Program-made: the position numbers and the translations under genes
Assembly (NCBI RefSeq): GCF_900111455.1
Contig: NZ_FOIE01000006.1
Coordinates: forward strand, 124,001 to 188,000
Length of the DNA stretch: 64,000 nucleotides
Direction: 5' to 3'
DNA from: Geodermatophilus poikilotrophus
GTDB taxonomy: Bacteria > Actinomycetota > Actinomycetes > Mycobacteriales > Geodermatophilaceae
Shown here: piece after piece, positions 8,108 through 16,241 of the stretch
Layout of the letters: each line of letters begins with the position of its first letter
How positions within the stretch are numbered: the first letter of the stretch is position 1
The notes under the pieces: model-generated
The model's database searches: none
The model's input: the letters and a program-made list of their open reading frames with translations, nothing else
Told to the model about the DNA's origin: nothing

Positions 8108-9592
8108 ATGAACAGCCTCTCCGAACGCCTCACCCGCGGCTCCGCCTCGGCGCCGGCCCAGGTCGACCACGCCCGCCGGCTGGTCGCCGACTGGCAGCTG
8201 CTCGCCGACCTGTCCTTCGCCGACCTGACGCTGTGGGTGCCGCTGCGCACCGGCGCGTGGTGGTGCGTCGCGCAGGTGCGCCCGCTCACCGCACCCACCA
8301 GCCAGCCCGAGGACCTCGTCGGCTCGGAGGTGGAGGGGCCGGCCGCCGGGCCGTTCCTGGTCGCCCACCGCGAGGGCCGCCCGGTGACCGAGGGGGAGCC
8401 GGACTGGTCGGGCAGCACCCCGCGGCGGCGGGAGGTCGTCCCGGTGCGCCACGACGGTGTCGTCGTCGCCGTCCTGGCGCGGGACACCAACCTGGCGGTG
8501 ACCCGGTCGCCGTCCACCCTGGAGCTGACCTACCTCGACATCGCCGCCGACCTCTGCCTCATGGTCTCGGCCGGCACCTTCCCGCCGCAGAAGCCGCTCG
8601 ACGGCGAGCTGAGCCCGCGGGTGGGGGACGGGCTGGTGCGGCTGGACGCCGACGGCCGCGCGGTCTACGCCAGCCCCAACGCGCTGTCGGCCTACCGCCG
8701 TCTCGGGGTCACCGGGGACGTCGTCGGCGCCGACCTGGCCCGCCTCACCCGGGACGCCGCGGCCGACCGGGTGGGCGGCGAGGCGGTCGCCGCCGGCATC
8801 CGGGCCGCGGTGGCCGGGCGGTTCCCCGACCCGATGGACGTCGAGAGCGTGGCGGCGACCCTGCTCGTGCGGGCGCTGCCGCTGCAGGCACCCGGCGCCG
8901 AGGCGGGTGCGCTGGTGCTGGTGCGCGACGTCACCGACCTCCGCCGGCGGGACCGCGCGCTGCTGACCAAGGACGCCACCATCCGGGAGATCCACCACCG
9001 GGTGAAGAACAACCTGCAGACGGTGGCCGCGCTGCTGCGGCTGCAGGCGCGCCGGATGACCGAACCCGCGGTCCGCGAGGCGCTGGAGGAGTCGGTGCGG
9101 CGGGTGTCGTCCATCGCGGTGGTCCACGAGACGCTGGCCGGCAGCCGCGAGGACGTGGTGGACGTCGACGACGTCCTGGACCGGGTGCTGCCGATGCTCG
9201 GTGACCTGACCTCCGTGGGTCCGGCGGCGCGGACGCGGCGGGTCGGCCAGTTCGGCGAGCTCCCGGCGGAGGCCGCCACCCCGCTGGTGCTGGTGGTCAC
9301 CGAGCTGCTGCACAACGCCGCCGAGCACGCCTTCCCCGACGGCAGCCCGGGCAGCATCGAGCTGGTGGCCGAGCGGGACGGCGACGACCTGGTGGTCCGG
9401 GTGCGGGACGACGGGCGGGGTCTGCCCGAGGGCTTCGACCTCTCCGCCAGCGACGGGCTGGGCCTGCAGATCGTGCGCACGCTGGTCGCCAGCGAGCTGG
9501 GCGGCAGCCTCGCCATGGGGCGCCCGGGCGACGGTGGCACCGGCACCGAGGTGGTCCTCACCCTGCCCGGCGCGGCACGGCTGCGCCGGTAG
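8108..9592 (+). CDS. pdtaS: Sensor histidine kinase PdtaS (HisKA_2 type)
   Basis: A soluble two-component kinase whose usual partner is the ANTAR RNA-binding regulator PdtaR; no PdtaR gene lies in this window. The 494-aa chain has an N-terminal GAF-like domain (about 20-150), a PAS-like segment (about 165-280), the HisKA_2 box with the phosphoacceptor in REIHHRVKNNLQTVAALLRL (about 295-315), and an ATPase domain with N-box ELLHNAAEHAF and G-box DDGRGLPEGF/GLGLQIV. The start ATG 8108 is chosen because Mtb PdtaS (501 aa) has a similar length. The -10 TACCCT at 8092-8097 ends 10 bases before it. A perfect hairpin terminator follows. Its place between the TB7.3-type gene and whiB1 matches mycobacteria. 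Confidence 0.93.
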   Translation: MNSLSERLTRGSASAPAQVDHARRLVADWQLLADLSFADLTLWVPLRTGAWWCVAQVRPLTAPTSQPEDLVGSEVEGPAAGPFLVAHREGRPVTEGEPDWSGSTPRRREVVPVRHDGVVVAVLARDTNLAVTRSPSTLELTYLDIAADLCLMVSAGTFPPQKPLDGELSPRVGDGLVRLDADGRAVYASPNALSAYRRLGVTGDVVGADLARLTRDAAADRVGGEAVAAGIRAAVAGRFPDPMDVESVAATLLVRALPLQAPGAEAGALVLVRDVTDLRRRDRALLTKDATIREIHHRVKNNLQTVAALLRLQARRMTEPAVREALEESVRRVSSIAVVHETLAGSREDVVDVDDVLDRVLPMLGDLTSVGPAARTRRVGQFGELPAEAATPLVLVVTELLHNAAEHAFPDGSPGSIELVAERDGDDLVVRVRDDGRGLPEGFDLSASDGLGLQIVRTLVASELGGSLAMGRPGDGGTGTEVVLTLPGAARLRR

Positions 9593-9629
9593 ACCCGCCG
9601 GCCGGGGCGGGGAGGGCCCCGACGACGCG

Positions 9630-9665
9630 ACGAGGCCGGTCCGGAGAACTCCGGACCGGCCTCGT
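9630..9665. terminator. Bidirectional terminator between pdtaS and whiB1
   Basis: Perfect 17-bp arms ACGAGGCCGGTCCGGAG (9630-9646) and CTCCGGACCGGCCTCGT (9649-9665) with an AA loop. The two flanking genes converge on it, so it can stop transcription from both sides. Confidence 0.85.
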
Positions 9666-9687
9666 GGCGGTGCAGTGGTGCGGTGTG

Positions 9688-9939
9688 TCAGGCGGTGCGG
9701 ATGCGGGTCCGAGCCTGGCGCCGCTTGAGCGCGCGCCGCTCGTCCTCGGAGAGTCCGCCCCAGACGCCGGAGTCCTGCCCCGAACGCAGCGCCCAGTCCA
9801 GGCAGGACTCGACGACGGGGCAGCGCCGGCACACACCCTTCGCCTGCTCGATCTGCACGAGGGCGGGGCCGGTCGTCCCGATGGGGAAGAACAGCTCCGG
9901 GTCCTCGTCGCGGCAGAGCGCGCGGTGGCGCCAGTCCAT
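9688..9939 (-). CDS. whiB1: Iron-sulfur transcription factor WhiB1
   Basis: A [4Fe-4S], NO-responsive regulator that binds region 4 of the primary sigma factor; essential in mycobacteria. The 83-aa product has the four cluster ligands at Cys9, Cys37, Cys40 and Cys46, the same positions as Mtb WhiB1. The G-x-W-G-G turn follows as GVWGG, and a basic tail RRQARTRIRT contacts DNA. ATG 9939 gives MDWRHRALC, the standard WhiB1 start; an in-frame extension to 10032 is less likely. A CRP-like palindrome and a TTGACA -35 lie upstream (10152-10105). The neighbours pdtaS and the lipid kinase match Mtb Rv3218-Rv3220c. Confidence 0.95.
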   Translation of the reverse strand: MDWRHRALCRDEDPELFFPIGTTGPALVQIEQAKGVCRRCPVVESCLDWALRSGQDSGVWGGLSEDERRALKRRQARTRIRTA

Positions 9940-10104
9940 GGCCGTGATCTCCTCGATGTCGTCTACGGTGTGGTGCAGTCGTCGCCGGCCTCGGACCGAT
10001 CCGCAGGCCGGCACCGGGGTGACCAGCGCCATGGCACAGCGACTTCATGCATGTGTTACCGACAGGTTGCTTTCCTACCGCGATGTTTTCACGGCGAGGG
10101 CACC

Positions 10105-10152
10105 TGTCAAGCAGAACGAGGGCATCGGTCGACCCCTCGTGAGCAAGCTCAC
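10105..10152 (-). promoter_or_regulatory. whiB1 promoter: CRP-type palindrome plus -35 box
   Basis: GTGA-GCAAGC-TCAC (10139-10152) matches the CRP core TGTGA-N6-TCACA in all inner positions and is palindromic apart from its centre. On the whiB1 strand TTGACA (10110-10105) lies about 30 bases downstream. No convincing -10 is visible at the right spacing. Mtb whiB1 is also a CRP (Rv3676) target. The whole 340-base gap holds no gene. Confidence 0.6.
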
Positions 10153-10278
10153 CACGGGCATGATAGAGCCGCCACTCGACCAGACGGCCCTCCCGCGCGC
10201 TGCATTGACAACCGTCTCGTCCCGTGCATGAAACCGCAGGTCAAGTGCACGATACCGGAACCGTGCGGTCCCCGCGCG

Positions 10279-11301
10279 TCAGGCGACGACGGTGAGTGCG
10301 GACGGCACGCTGCGCACCCGCAGCCCGGTCGCCGTCCCGAGGTGGTCGCCGTCGAGCTGCCAGCCCTGCGGCCGGTGCGCGGTGAGGGTCAGCTCGGCCT
10401 GGTCGTGCCAGCGGTGCACGCCGTCGCCGCGGACGTCGGGCCGCGCGGCGAACACCTCGCGGACGTGCTGCAGCATGCGGGCGATGCCGGTCCGGCCCAG
10501 CGCGAACACGTCCAGGCCGCTGTCGAACGAGGCGTCCGGCGTCGGGTTCACCGCCCGGGCGCCCAGGTACGTCCACGGCGAGACGTTGGAGACCAGGCAC
10601 AGGAACAACCCGTCGATGGCGGGCTCGCCGGCCAGCTCGATCGACATGGCCGGGTCCCGGCGCTCACGGCCGAACACGAAGGCGCCCGTCGCCTCCAGCA
10701 CGTAGAGCAGGCCGGTGGAGCGGAGGCCGCGGGCGCGGTGGGCCTCCACCCGGCCGATGACGTCGGCGTCGAAGCCCAGGCCGGCGGAGAAGGCGAACCA
10801 GCGCGGTTCGCCCCACTCCGGGTGCGCCGCGGCCCCGGCGTCGGCCGCGGACTGCGCCAGCTTCGGGTCGGGCAACCGGGCCGGCGCCGTGGTGGCGCCG
10901 CGGGCGCTGGCCGTGCCCAGTGAGATCTGCCGGGTGCGCCCGACGCGCAGCGAGTCGAGGACCTCGCGGGTCGCGGCCAGCGGGTCCCGGGCTCGACCGA
11001 GCGCGCGGGAGAAGACGTTCGTCGAGCCCCCGGGCACCACGGCCAGCGGCGGGACGTGCTCGCCGGGACCGTCGTGCAGCAGGCCGTTGACCACCTCGTT
11101 GACCGTGCCGTCGCCGCCGAGCGCGAGGACGACGTCGACCCCGTCGACGCACGCCTTGCGGGCCAGTTCGCTGCCGTGCCCGCGGTGCGTGGTCTCGGCG
11201 ACCTCGACCTGCAGCTCGCCGGCCAGGGTGGTGAGCACGCGGTCGCGCACGCCGCGGTTGGTCGTCGTCGCCGCGGGGTTGGCCACCACGAGCGCGCGCA
11301 T
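10279..11301 (-). CDS. Diacylglycerol/lipid kinase family protein
   Basis: It phosphorylates a lipid such as diacylglycerol using ATP at the membrane surface. The 340-aa chain has the DAGK catalytic fold: ANPAATTTNRG (phosphate-binding N-terminus), VVLALGGDGTVNEVVNGL (about residues 56-73, with the GGDGT motif) and VVPGGSTNVFSRALG (about 88-102). The C-terminal beta-sandwich ends with a GDHLG-type segment seen as QLDGDHLG. The start ATG 11301 has TAGCCT (11314-11309 on this strand) 7 bases upstream and no Shine-Dalgarno, so it is probably leaderless. It corresponds to the gene next to whiB1 in mycobacteria (Rv3218). Confidence 0.9.
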   Translation of the reverse strand: MRALVVANPAATTTNRGVRDRVLTTLAGELQVEVAETTHRGHGSELARKACVDGVDVVLALGGDGTVNEVVNGLLHDGPGEHVPPLAVVPGGSTNVFSRALGRARDPLAATREVLDSLRVGRTRQISLGTASARGATTAPARLPDPKLAQSAADAGAAAHPEWGEPRWFAFSAGLGFDADVIGRVEAHRARGLRSTGLLYVLEATGAFVFGRERRDPAMSIELAGEPAIDGLFLCLVSNVSPWTYLGARAVNPTPDASFDSGLDVFALGRTGIARMLQHVREVFAARPDVRGDGVHRWHDQAELTLTAHRPQGWQLDGDHLGTATGLRVRSVPSALTVVA

Positions 11302-11423
11302 GACAGTCAGGCTAGCCAGCGACGCGCCCCACCCCGGCGCTGGCGCGCGGCGGCTGCCCGGTCAGGGGTGGCGGTGCTCCGGGACGCCGTCCCGCCGGTG
11401 CGCCGGCGCGTACCCTCCCGGTC

Positions 11424-11903
11424 GTGACCGAGCAGTCCGGAGCCAGGCCGCCGCGGGACCGCCGGCGAGCGGAGCGGCTGCTCGGCGGCGCCGCCGAGCC
11501 GGCGCCCCCGCGCCCCGGGCGGCAGCACCAGGCCGCCCCGCCCGCGGTGCGCCGGGCGGCGCTGGTCGCCGGGGTGGAGGCCGCGGCGCTGGCCGCGGTC
11601 TCGCTCTGGCTGCTCGTGCTCACCATCACCTCGACCCCCGACGACGTCGGGCGGGCGCTGGCCGAGGTCGTGCTGGTCGGCCTCGGCGCCGCCCTGCTCG
11701 GCACTGCCGCTGCCGGGCTCGCGCGGGTCGCGCAGTGGACGCGTGCGCCGGTCGTCACGATGCAGTTGTTCCTGGGGCTCTTCGGCTTCTACTCGGCGTC
11801 CGCGGGGGCGCCGCTGGTCGGCGTCCCCGTCCTGGCGCTGGCGGCCACCGAGCTCTACCTCCTGGCCACACCCGAGGCCCGGCTGGCGTTCCTCGAGCGC
11901 TGA
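11424..11903 (+). CDS. Integral membrane protein of unknown function (Rv3217c-like position)
   Basis: Not assignable to a function. The 159-aa product has a basic, Pro/Arg-rich N-terminus (1-45) and four hydrophobic segments (about 46-68, 74-98, 108-124 and 126-146). It has no catalytic motif. The start GTG 11424 follows the -10 box TACCCT (11411-11416) by 7 bases, with no ribosome binding site, so the mRNA is probably leaderless. In M. tuberculosis an integral membrane protein (Rv3217c) also neighbours this lipid kinase, so it is a conserved companion of the whiB1 region. Confidence 0.8.
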   Translation: MTEQSGARPPRDRRRAERLLGGAAEPAPPRPGRQHQAAPPAVRRAALVAGVEAAALAAVSLWLLVLTITSTPDDVGRALAEVVLVGLGAALLGTAAAGLARVAQWTRAPVVTMQLFLGLFGFYSASAGAPLVGVPVLALAATELYLLATPEARLAFLER

Positions 11904-11906
11904 CGG

Positions 11907-11982
11907 AGGACCCCGCCGTTCCCCGGCCCCGTCCAGAGGCTCACCGCGAGCTCGCGAGCGGTGAGGAGGACGGGGTCCTCTC
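11907..11982. repeat. Family A hairpin, nested, between convergent stops
   Basis: A left arm GGACCCCGCCGTTCCCCGG leads into a second element GGCCCCGTCC...GCGAGCTCGCGAGC...GGACGGGGTCCTC in the opposite orientation, which ends directly at the stop of the HAD gene. The intergenic space is essentially made of these two elements. Confidence 0.7.
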
Positions 11983-12765
11983 TCAGACCAGGTCGACGAC
12001 GTCGGCGATCGAGTCGAGCACCCGGCCCGGCCGGAACGGGAAGCGCGCCACGTCGGAGGCCCGGGTCGAACCGGTGAGCACCAGGATGGTGTCCAGGCCG
12101 GCCTCGATGCCCGCGACGACGTCGGTGTCCATCCGGTCGCCGATCATCACCGTCGACTCGGAGTGCGCCTCGATCCGGTTCATGGCGCTGCGGAACATCA
12201 TCGGGTTGGGCTTGCCGACGAAGTACGGCTCGGAGCCGGTGGCGCGGGTGATCATCGCCGCGACCGAGCCGGTGGCCGGCAACGGGCCCTCGGGTGAGGG
12301 GCCGGTGACGTCGGGGTTGGTCGCGATGAAGCGGGCCCCGGCGCCGACCAGCCGGATGGCCCGCGTGATGGCCTCGAACGAGTACGTGCGGGTCTCGCCG
12401 AGGACGACGTAGTCCGGCTCGGTGTCGGTGAGCGTGTAGCCGGCCTCGTACAGCGCGGTGGTGAGGCCGGCCTCGCCGATGACGTAGGCCGAGCCGTTCG
12501 GCAGCTGGGTGGACAGGAAGTCCGCGGTCGCCAGCGCCGAGGTCCAGATCGACGCCTCGGGGACCTGCAGGCCCGACCGCGCCAGCCGCGCCGAGAGGTC
12601 CCGTGGCGTGAAGATCGAGTTGTTGGTGAGGACCAGGAAGCGCCGGCCCGCCGCGACCAGGCGGTCGAGGAAGTCGGCGGCGCCGGGCAGTGCCAGGCCC
12701 TCGTGCACCAGGACGCCGTCCATGTCGGTCAGCCAGCACTCCGCCGGCTTGCGGTCGATGCTCAC
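11983..12765 (-). CDS. HAD-IIA family phosphatase (NagD-like)
   Basis: A haloacid-dehalogenase-type sugar-phosphate or nucleotide phosphatase; substrate unknown. The 260-aa chain shows motif I DMDGVLVHEG with the nucleophile Asp14, motif II LTNNS (about residue 47), the NagD-type C2 cap, then motif III in GKPNPMMFRSA (about 185) and motif IV MIGDRMDTDV (about 212) with the acidic metal ligands. The start is GTG 12765. It points the same way as the acetyltransferase-pssA-psd genes 34 bases upstream and may be the last gene of that operon. Confidence 0.9.
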   Translation of the reverse strand: MSIDRKPAECWLTDMDGVLVHEGLALPGAADFLDRLVAAGRRFLVLTNNSIFTPRDLSARLARSGLQVPEASIWTSALATADFLSTQLPNGSAYVIGEAGLTTALYEAGYTLTDTEPDYVVLGETRTYSFEAITRAIRLVGAGARFIATNPDVTGPSPEGPLPATGSVAAMITRATGSEPYFVGKPNPMMFRSAMNRIEAHSESTVMIGDRMDTDVVAGIEAGLDTILVLTGSTRASDVARFPFRPGRVLDSIADVVDLV

Positions 12766-12799
12766 CCCGGTGATCCTGCCGACCCCCTCGCGGTCCTGC

Positions 12800-13288
12800 T
12801 CAGCGGAGCCCGCGGCGGTCGGCCGCGAAGTCGGTCAGGGCGTCGTCGGTGAGCCGGAAGACCGTCCACCCGTCCATCGGCACGGCACCCGCCGCCTCGT
12901 AGAACTCGATCGAGGGGGTGTTCCAGTCCAGCACCGACCACTCGAGTCGGCTGTACCCGCGCTGCAGGCACAGGTCGGCCAGCGTGCGCAGCAGCTCCCG
13001 GCCCAGCCCGCTGCCGCGGTGCTGCGGCTGGACGTAGAGGTCCTCGAGGTGGATGCCGTGGGTGCCGCGCCAGGTGGAGAAGGTGAGGAACCACAGCGCC
13101 ATCCCGACGACCTGCCCGCCGGCCTCGGCGACGTGACCGAAGAGCCCGGGGGACTCGGCGAACAGCGCCGCGGACAGCTGCTCCTCGGTCATCCGGGCCT
13201 CGTGCGGGGCCTCCTCGTACCCGGCCAGCTCCCGCACCAGGTCCACCAGGGCGGCGACGTCGTCGGGGGCCACGGGCCGGACGCTCAC
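12800..13288 (-). CDS. GNAT N-acetyltransferase, diamine-acetyltransferase-like
   Basis: An acetyl-CoA-dependent N-acetyltransferase of 162 aa. Its layout resembles spermidine/spermine and thialysine acetyltransferases: RELAGYEEAP near residue 20, then FLTFSTWRGTHGIHLEDLYVQ, the acetyl-CoA loop QHRGSGLGRELL (about 92-103), and WNTPSIEFYEAAGA near the C-terminus. The GTG start (13288) overlaps the pssA stop by 4 bp (GTGA), which links its translation to the phospholipid genes. The substrate is inferred only from family resemblance. Confidence 0.88.
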   Translation of the reverse strand: MSVRPVAPDDVAALVDLVRELAGYEEAPHEARMTEEQLSAALFAESPGLFGHVAEAGGQVVGMALWFLTFSTWRGTHGIHLEDLYVQPQHRGSGLGRELLRTLADLCLQRGYSRLEWSVLDWNTPSIEFYEAAGAVPMDGWTVFRLTDDALTDFAADRRGLR

Positions 13289-14112
13289 GTGAGCAGCTCC
13301 TTGAGCCGGGCCGGCACCAACCGGCCCAGGGGGGAGAGCACCGGCACGAGGACCGGCGCCAGCAGGTAGCCGTAGGCCAGTGCGCAGCCGGTCACGACGG
13401 GCACGAACGCGAACCCGATGACGACGGCGAGCGCCGCGGCGACCAGCCCGTAGGGGCGGCCGCTCTTCGGGCTGACCAGCGAGCGGAACGAGCGGAAGCG
13501 GATCGTGCTGACCATCAGCAGCGCCGGGACGGCGACGATGAGCAGCACCCACAGCCGCTCCCGGCCCTGCATCTGGTCACCGAACGCGAAGACCGAGGCC
13601 AGCACGACCCCGGCGGCACCCGGGCTCGGCATGCCGGTGAAGTACCGCTTGTCCGCGGTCGGGTCGATGGTGGTGTTGAAGCGCGCCAGCCGGATGGCCG
13701 CGCAGGCCACCCACAGCCCGCAGGCGACCCAGCCCAGCGGGTCCCAGGCATCGCGGCCCTCGGAGAACAGCGTGAAGGCGACCACCGCCGGGGCCAGCCC
13801 GAAGGACACCAGGTCGGCCAGCGAGTCGAACTGCAGGCCGAAGGGCGTCACCGCCCCGACCAGCCGCGCCACCGCCCCGTCGGCGATGTCGAGGACCACC
13901 GACAGCCCGACCAGGACGGCGGCGAGCGCGTACTGGCCCCGGATGGAGACCAGGATCGCGACGAAGCCGCACATCATGTTGGCCAGCGTGAACAGGCTGG
14001 GCAGCGTCGCCAGCGCCCGTCGCCGGGTGCCGCGCACCGATCCGCGGACGAACTCGACGGTCGCCGTCCGCCGGGTCTGCGGGAGGCGGGCGCCGGACGA
14101 GGAGCTGGGCAC
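13285..14112 (-). CDS. pssA: CDP-diacylglycerol--serine O-phosphatidyltransferase
   Basis: It makes phosphatidylserine from CDP-diacylglycerol and serine, the first step to phosphatidylethanolamine; an integral membrane enzyme. The CDP-alcohol phosphotransferase signature D-G-x2-A-R-x8-G-x3-D-x3-D is complete in DGAVARLVGAVTPFGLQFD plus SLAD. Several hydrophobic segments surround it (for example LANMMCGFVAIL and YALAAVLVGLSVVLDIA). The start GTG 14112 gives 275 aa. psd lies 11 bases upstream on the same strand, so the two successive steps are made from one transcript. Confidence 0.93.
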   Translation of the reverse strand: MPSSSSGARLPQTRRTATVEFVRGSVRGTRRRALATLPSLFTLANMMCGFVAILVSIRGQYALAAVLVGLSVVLDIADGAVARLVGAVTPFGLQFDSLADLVSFGLAPAVVAFTLFSEGRDAWDPLGWVACGLWVACAAIRLARFNTTIDPTADKRYFTGMPSPGAAGVVLASVFAFGDQMQGRERLWVLLIVAVPALLMVSTIRFRSFRSLVSPKSGRPYGLVAAALAVVIGFAFVPVVTGCALAYGYLLAPVLVPVLSPLGRLVPARLKELLT

Positions 14113-14123
14113 CGAGGGCCTCC

Positions 14124-14801
14124 TCAGCGAGCGTCGGACCAGCGGGCGATGACGGTCTCGCCGCCGCGCACCCGCTGGCCCACCCGGACGAGCACCGCGC
14201 AGTCGCGGGGGACGAAGACGTCCATGCGGGAGCCGAACTTCATCAAGCCCATCCGCTCGCCGGTCGCCAGCCGCCGGCCGACGCCGGTGCGGGTCACGAT
14301 GCGGCGGGCGAGCACGCCGACGATCTGCCGGAAGACCACGGTGCGGTCCCCGTCGCGCAGGCACAGCTCGCTGCGCTCGTTCCGGTGCGCCGACTCCTTG
14401 CGGTAGGCGGCCAGGAAGCTGCCCCTGCGGTAGGAGCTCTCCACCACCTCACCGTGGTACGGCGAGCGGTTGACGTGCACGTCGACGACGGACAGGAACA
14501 CGCTGACCTGCTGCCAGCCGCCCTCGGGGGCGGGTTCCGGAGCGACGCCCTCCTGCGGCTCTCCGGCGACCATCACCACGCCGTCGGCGGGGGAGAGGAC
14601 GTCGTCGGGGGCCGGCGGCTCGACGTCGCACCGCCGGTCGGGGTCGCGGAAGAACAGCGCCATGTAGGTCGCCAGGAGGGCGAAGGGCCAGGCGGCGAGT
14701 CGGAGGCTCCGACGGCCGCTGGCCCGCCCGGCGGCGGCGAAGAGGGCGGCGGGTGCCAGGGGCCCGGTGATGAACGGCCACCCGGCCGGGTCGATACGCA
14801 T
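14124..14801 (-). CDS. psd: Phosphatidylserine decarboxylase, short (archaeal/actinobacterial) type
   Basis: It converts phosphatidylserine to phosphatidylethanolamine with a self-generated pyruvoyl group. The 225-aa proenzyme starts with a hydrophobic membrane segment (about residues 28-50). It contains the conserved VLSPADGVV and VSVFLSVVDVHVNRSPYHG. The self-cleavage site is Gly-Ser in LMKFGSRMDVFVP (about residue 192); the serine becomes the pyruvoyl cofactor. The start ATG 14801 follows TACCGT (14816-14811 on this strand) by 9 bases, so this is probably the operon promoter for psd-pssA-GNAT-HAD. Confidence 0.93.
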   Translation of the reverse strand: MRIDPAGWPFITGPLAPAALFAAAGRASGRRSLRLAAWPFALLATYMALFFRDPDRRCDVEPPAPDDVLSPADGVVMVAGEPQEGVAPEPAPEGGWQQVSVFLSVVDVHVNRSPYHGEVVESSYRRGSFLAAYRKESAHRNERSELCLRDGDRTVVFRQIVGVLARRIVTRTGVGRRLATGERMGLMKFGSRMDVFVPRDCAVLVRVGQRVRGGETVIARWSDAR

Positions 14802-14919
14802 CGAGGTCAGACGGTACCGGGGAGCAGTCGCACGTCACGACCGGTCGGTGTCCGGGAGACGACCGGGTCGTGGCGGGCCCGGCAGACTGTGGTCCGGCTC
14901 CGCTGCACGGGCCGGCCGC

Positions 14920-15038
14920 GGCCCCGTCCCGGGTTCCGCCGGCCCCTGCAGGATCCCGCCACGAGCTCGCGAGCGACGGGGAGCAGCAGGTCCTCCCAGG
15001 ACGGGGTCCGTCCACGGCGGGGAGCAGCGGGGGCCCTT
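14920..15038 (-). repeat. Cluster of nested family A hairpins upstream of psd
   Basis: A GGCCCCGTCCCGGGTTCCGCC left arm is followed by a complete inner element (GGCCCCTGCAGG...ACGAGCTCGCGAGC...AGCAGGTCCTC). The matching right arm GGACGGGGTCC comes next, then a further right-arm sequence GGCGGGGAGCAGCGGGGGCCC. It ends one base before the stop of the next gene. Together with 14802-14919, which shows nothing else, it fills the 238-base gap. Confidence 0.65.
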
Positions 15039-15039
15039 C

Positions 15040-15453
15040 TCAGGCCGACGCGGTGCCGATGTTCACCAGCCAGCGCACCGCGTAGCGGTCGGTGACCTGG
15101 CCGAAGGTGTCGCCCCACACCTGCTGCTCCAGCGGGACGTCGACCTTGCCGCCCTCGGCCAGCGCCTCGAACCACCGGGTCAGCGTGGGCGCGTCGTCGC
15201 CGGACAGCGACAACGAGACCCGGTCGGGGCCGGCGGCGTCGGGGTCGTGGCCGTCGGAGGCCATCAGTTCGAGCCCGTCGGCGGTGCGCAGGAACGCGTG
15301 CATGACGCCGTCGTCGGGGTACTGGTCCCCGCCGCCGCCGGCGTCGCCGAAGGTCATCACGTCGAGCTCTCCGCCGAGGACGGAGCGGTAGAACTCCATC
15401 GCCTCGCGGGCGGTGCCGGAGAAGTGCAGGTACGGGTTCAGACGGGCAGCCAT
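15040..15453 (-). CDS. VOC-superfamily (PhnB/glyoxalase-like) protein
   Basis: A 137-aa member of the PhnB-type vicinal-oxygen-chelate family; no enzyme activity is established for most members. Typical landmarks are LNPYLHFSGTAREAMEFYRS at residues 5-24, VLGGELDVMTFGDAGG, the MHAFLRTADGLELMASDG strand pair, and the C-terminal LEQQVWGDTFGQVTDRYAVR followed by W-LVNI. The start ATG 15453 has AGGAG 6 bases upstream. It stands alone, with the LysE gene 89 bases upstream on the same strand. Confidence 0.9.
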   Translation of the reverse strand: MAARLNPYLHFSGTAREAMEFYRSVLGGELDVMTFGDAGGGGDQYPDDGVMHAFLRTADGLELMASDGHDPDAAGPDRVSLSLSGDDAPTLTRWFEALAEGGKVDVPLEQQVWGDTFGQVTDRYAVRWLVNIGTASA

Positions 15454-15542
15454 GGGATCTCCTGGGTGTGGCGACGGGTGCGGGTGTCAGGACGCAGACC
15501 GGCCCGATCGCCGGAACTGATCGCCCGCGGCCGGGAGGGGGC

Positions 15543-16154
15543 TCAGCGTTCGGCCGTGGCGAGCCTCGCGCTCAGCGCGACGAAGGCCATGGCGAACGTG
15601 CGCCGCAGCCAGGAGAGCACCCGGGGGCGGGTCAGCACGTGGGTGCGGACGGCGGCGGCACCCCATCCGTAGCCGGCGAAGACCACCAGGGTGACCAGCA
15701 TGAACACGGCGGAGAGTTCGAGCATCTGCCACACCGCGTCGGGGCTGTTGCCGACGAACTGAGGGAGGAACGCGACGAAGAAGATCGTCAGCTTGGGGTT
15801 GAGGACGTTCACCAGCACGGCCGAGAGGACGACCCGCCGGGCCGAACGGGGAGTGGCCGGGTCGGCGTGCACGTCGAAGGCGCTGCGGTCCCGCAAGGTG
15901 CGCCACGCCAGGAAGAGCAGGTAGGCCACCCCCAGGAACTTGAGCACCTGGAAGGCCACCGCGCTGGTGTGCAGCACCGCAGCCAGGCCGGTCACGGCCG
16001 CGGCCACGTGCGGGACGATGCCCAGCGTGCAGCCCAGGGCGGCCACCAGGCCAGCGCGTGTGCCGCGGCTGAGGCCGGCGGTCACCGTGTAGAGCACCCC
16101 GGTGCCGGGCGTCACCGCGAGCACCAGCGACGTCAGGACGTACTCGATGCCCAT
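15543..16154 (-). CDS. LysE/RhtB-family amino-acid exporter
   Basis: A small inner-membrane transporter that exports amino acids or derivatives. It is 203 aa with about six hydrophobic segments. The family N-terminus is seen as LVLAVTPGTGVLYTVTAGLS (residues 11-30), with RGTRAGLVAALGCTLG after it and the conserved LVNVLNPKLTIFFVAFLPQF near the middle. The start is ATG 16154 with GAGGAGGGC just upstream. Substrate cannot be told. The sodN terminator lies between this gene and sodN. Confidence 0.92.
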   Translation of the reverse strand: MGIEYVLTSLVLAVTPGTGVLYTVTAGLSRGTRAGLVAALGCTLGIVPHVAAAVTGLAAVLHTSAVAFQVLKFLGVAYLLFLAWRTLRDRSAFDVHADPATPRSARRVVLSAVLVNVLNPKLTIFFVAFLPQFVGNSPDAVWQMLELSAVFMLVTLVVFAGYGWGAAAVRTHVLTRPRVLSWLRRTFAMAFVALSARLATAER

Positions 16155-16185
16155 CGGGCCCTCCTCGGGCGGCGGGACGCCGGGG

Positions 16186-16228
16186 ACGGCACCGGCCGGC
16201 GAGCGGAGTGCTCGCCGGCCGGTGCCGT
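16186..16228 (-). terminator. Terminator of sodN
   Basis: A 19-bp perfect stem (16186-16204 with 16210-16228), core GGCACCGGCCGGCGAGC, encloses the loop GGAGT. It lies 13 bases beyond the sodN stop. Confidence 0.88.
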
Positions 16229-16241
16229 GCTGCGGGAGGCC

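Noticed and set aside
7598-10048. An 816-codon open frame on the minus strand, antisense to pdtaS
   Set aside because: Its protein is Arg/Gly/His-rich with no domain, and it covers pdtaS and whiB1, both certain. Long antisense frames are expected at this GC content.
10202-10240. A plus-strand TTGACA with a small-RNA-like region in the whiB1 gap
   Set aside because: No matching -10 box, hairpin or open frame follows, so a transcript cannot be supported.
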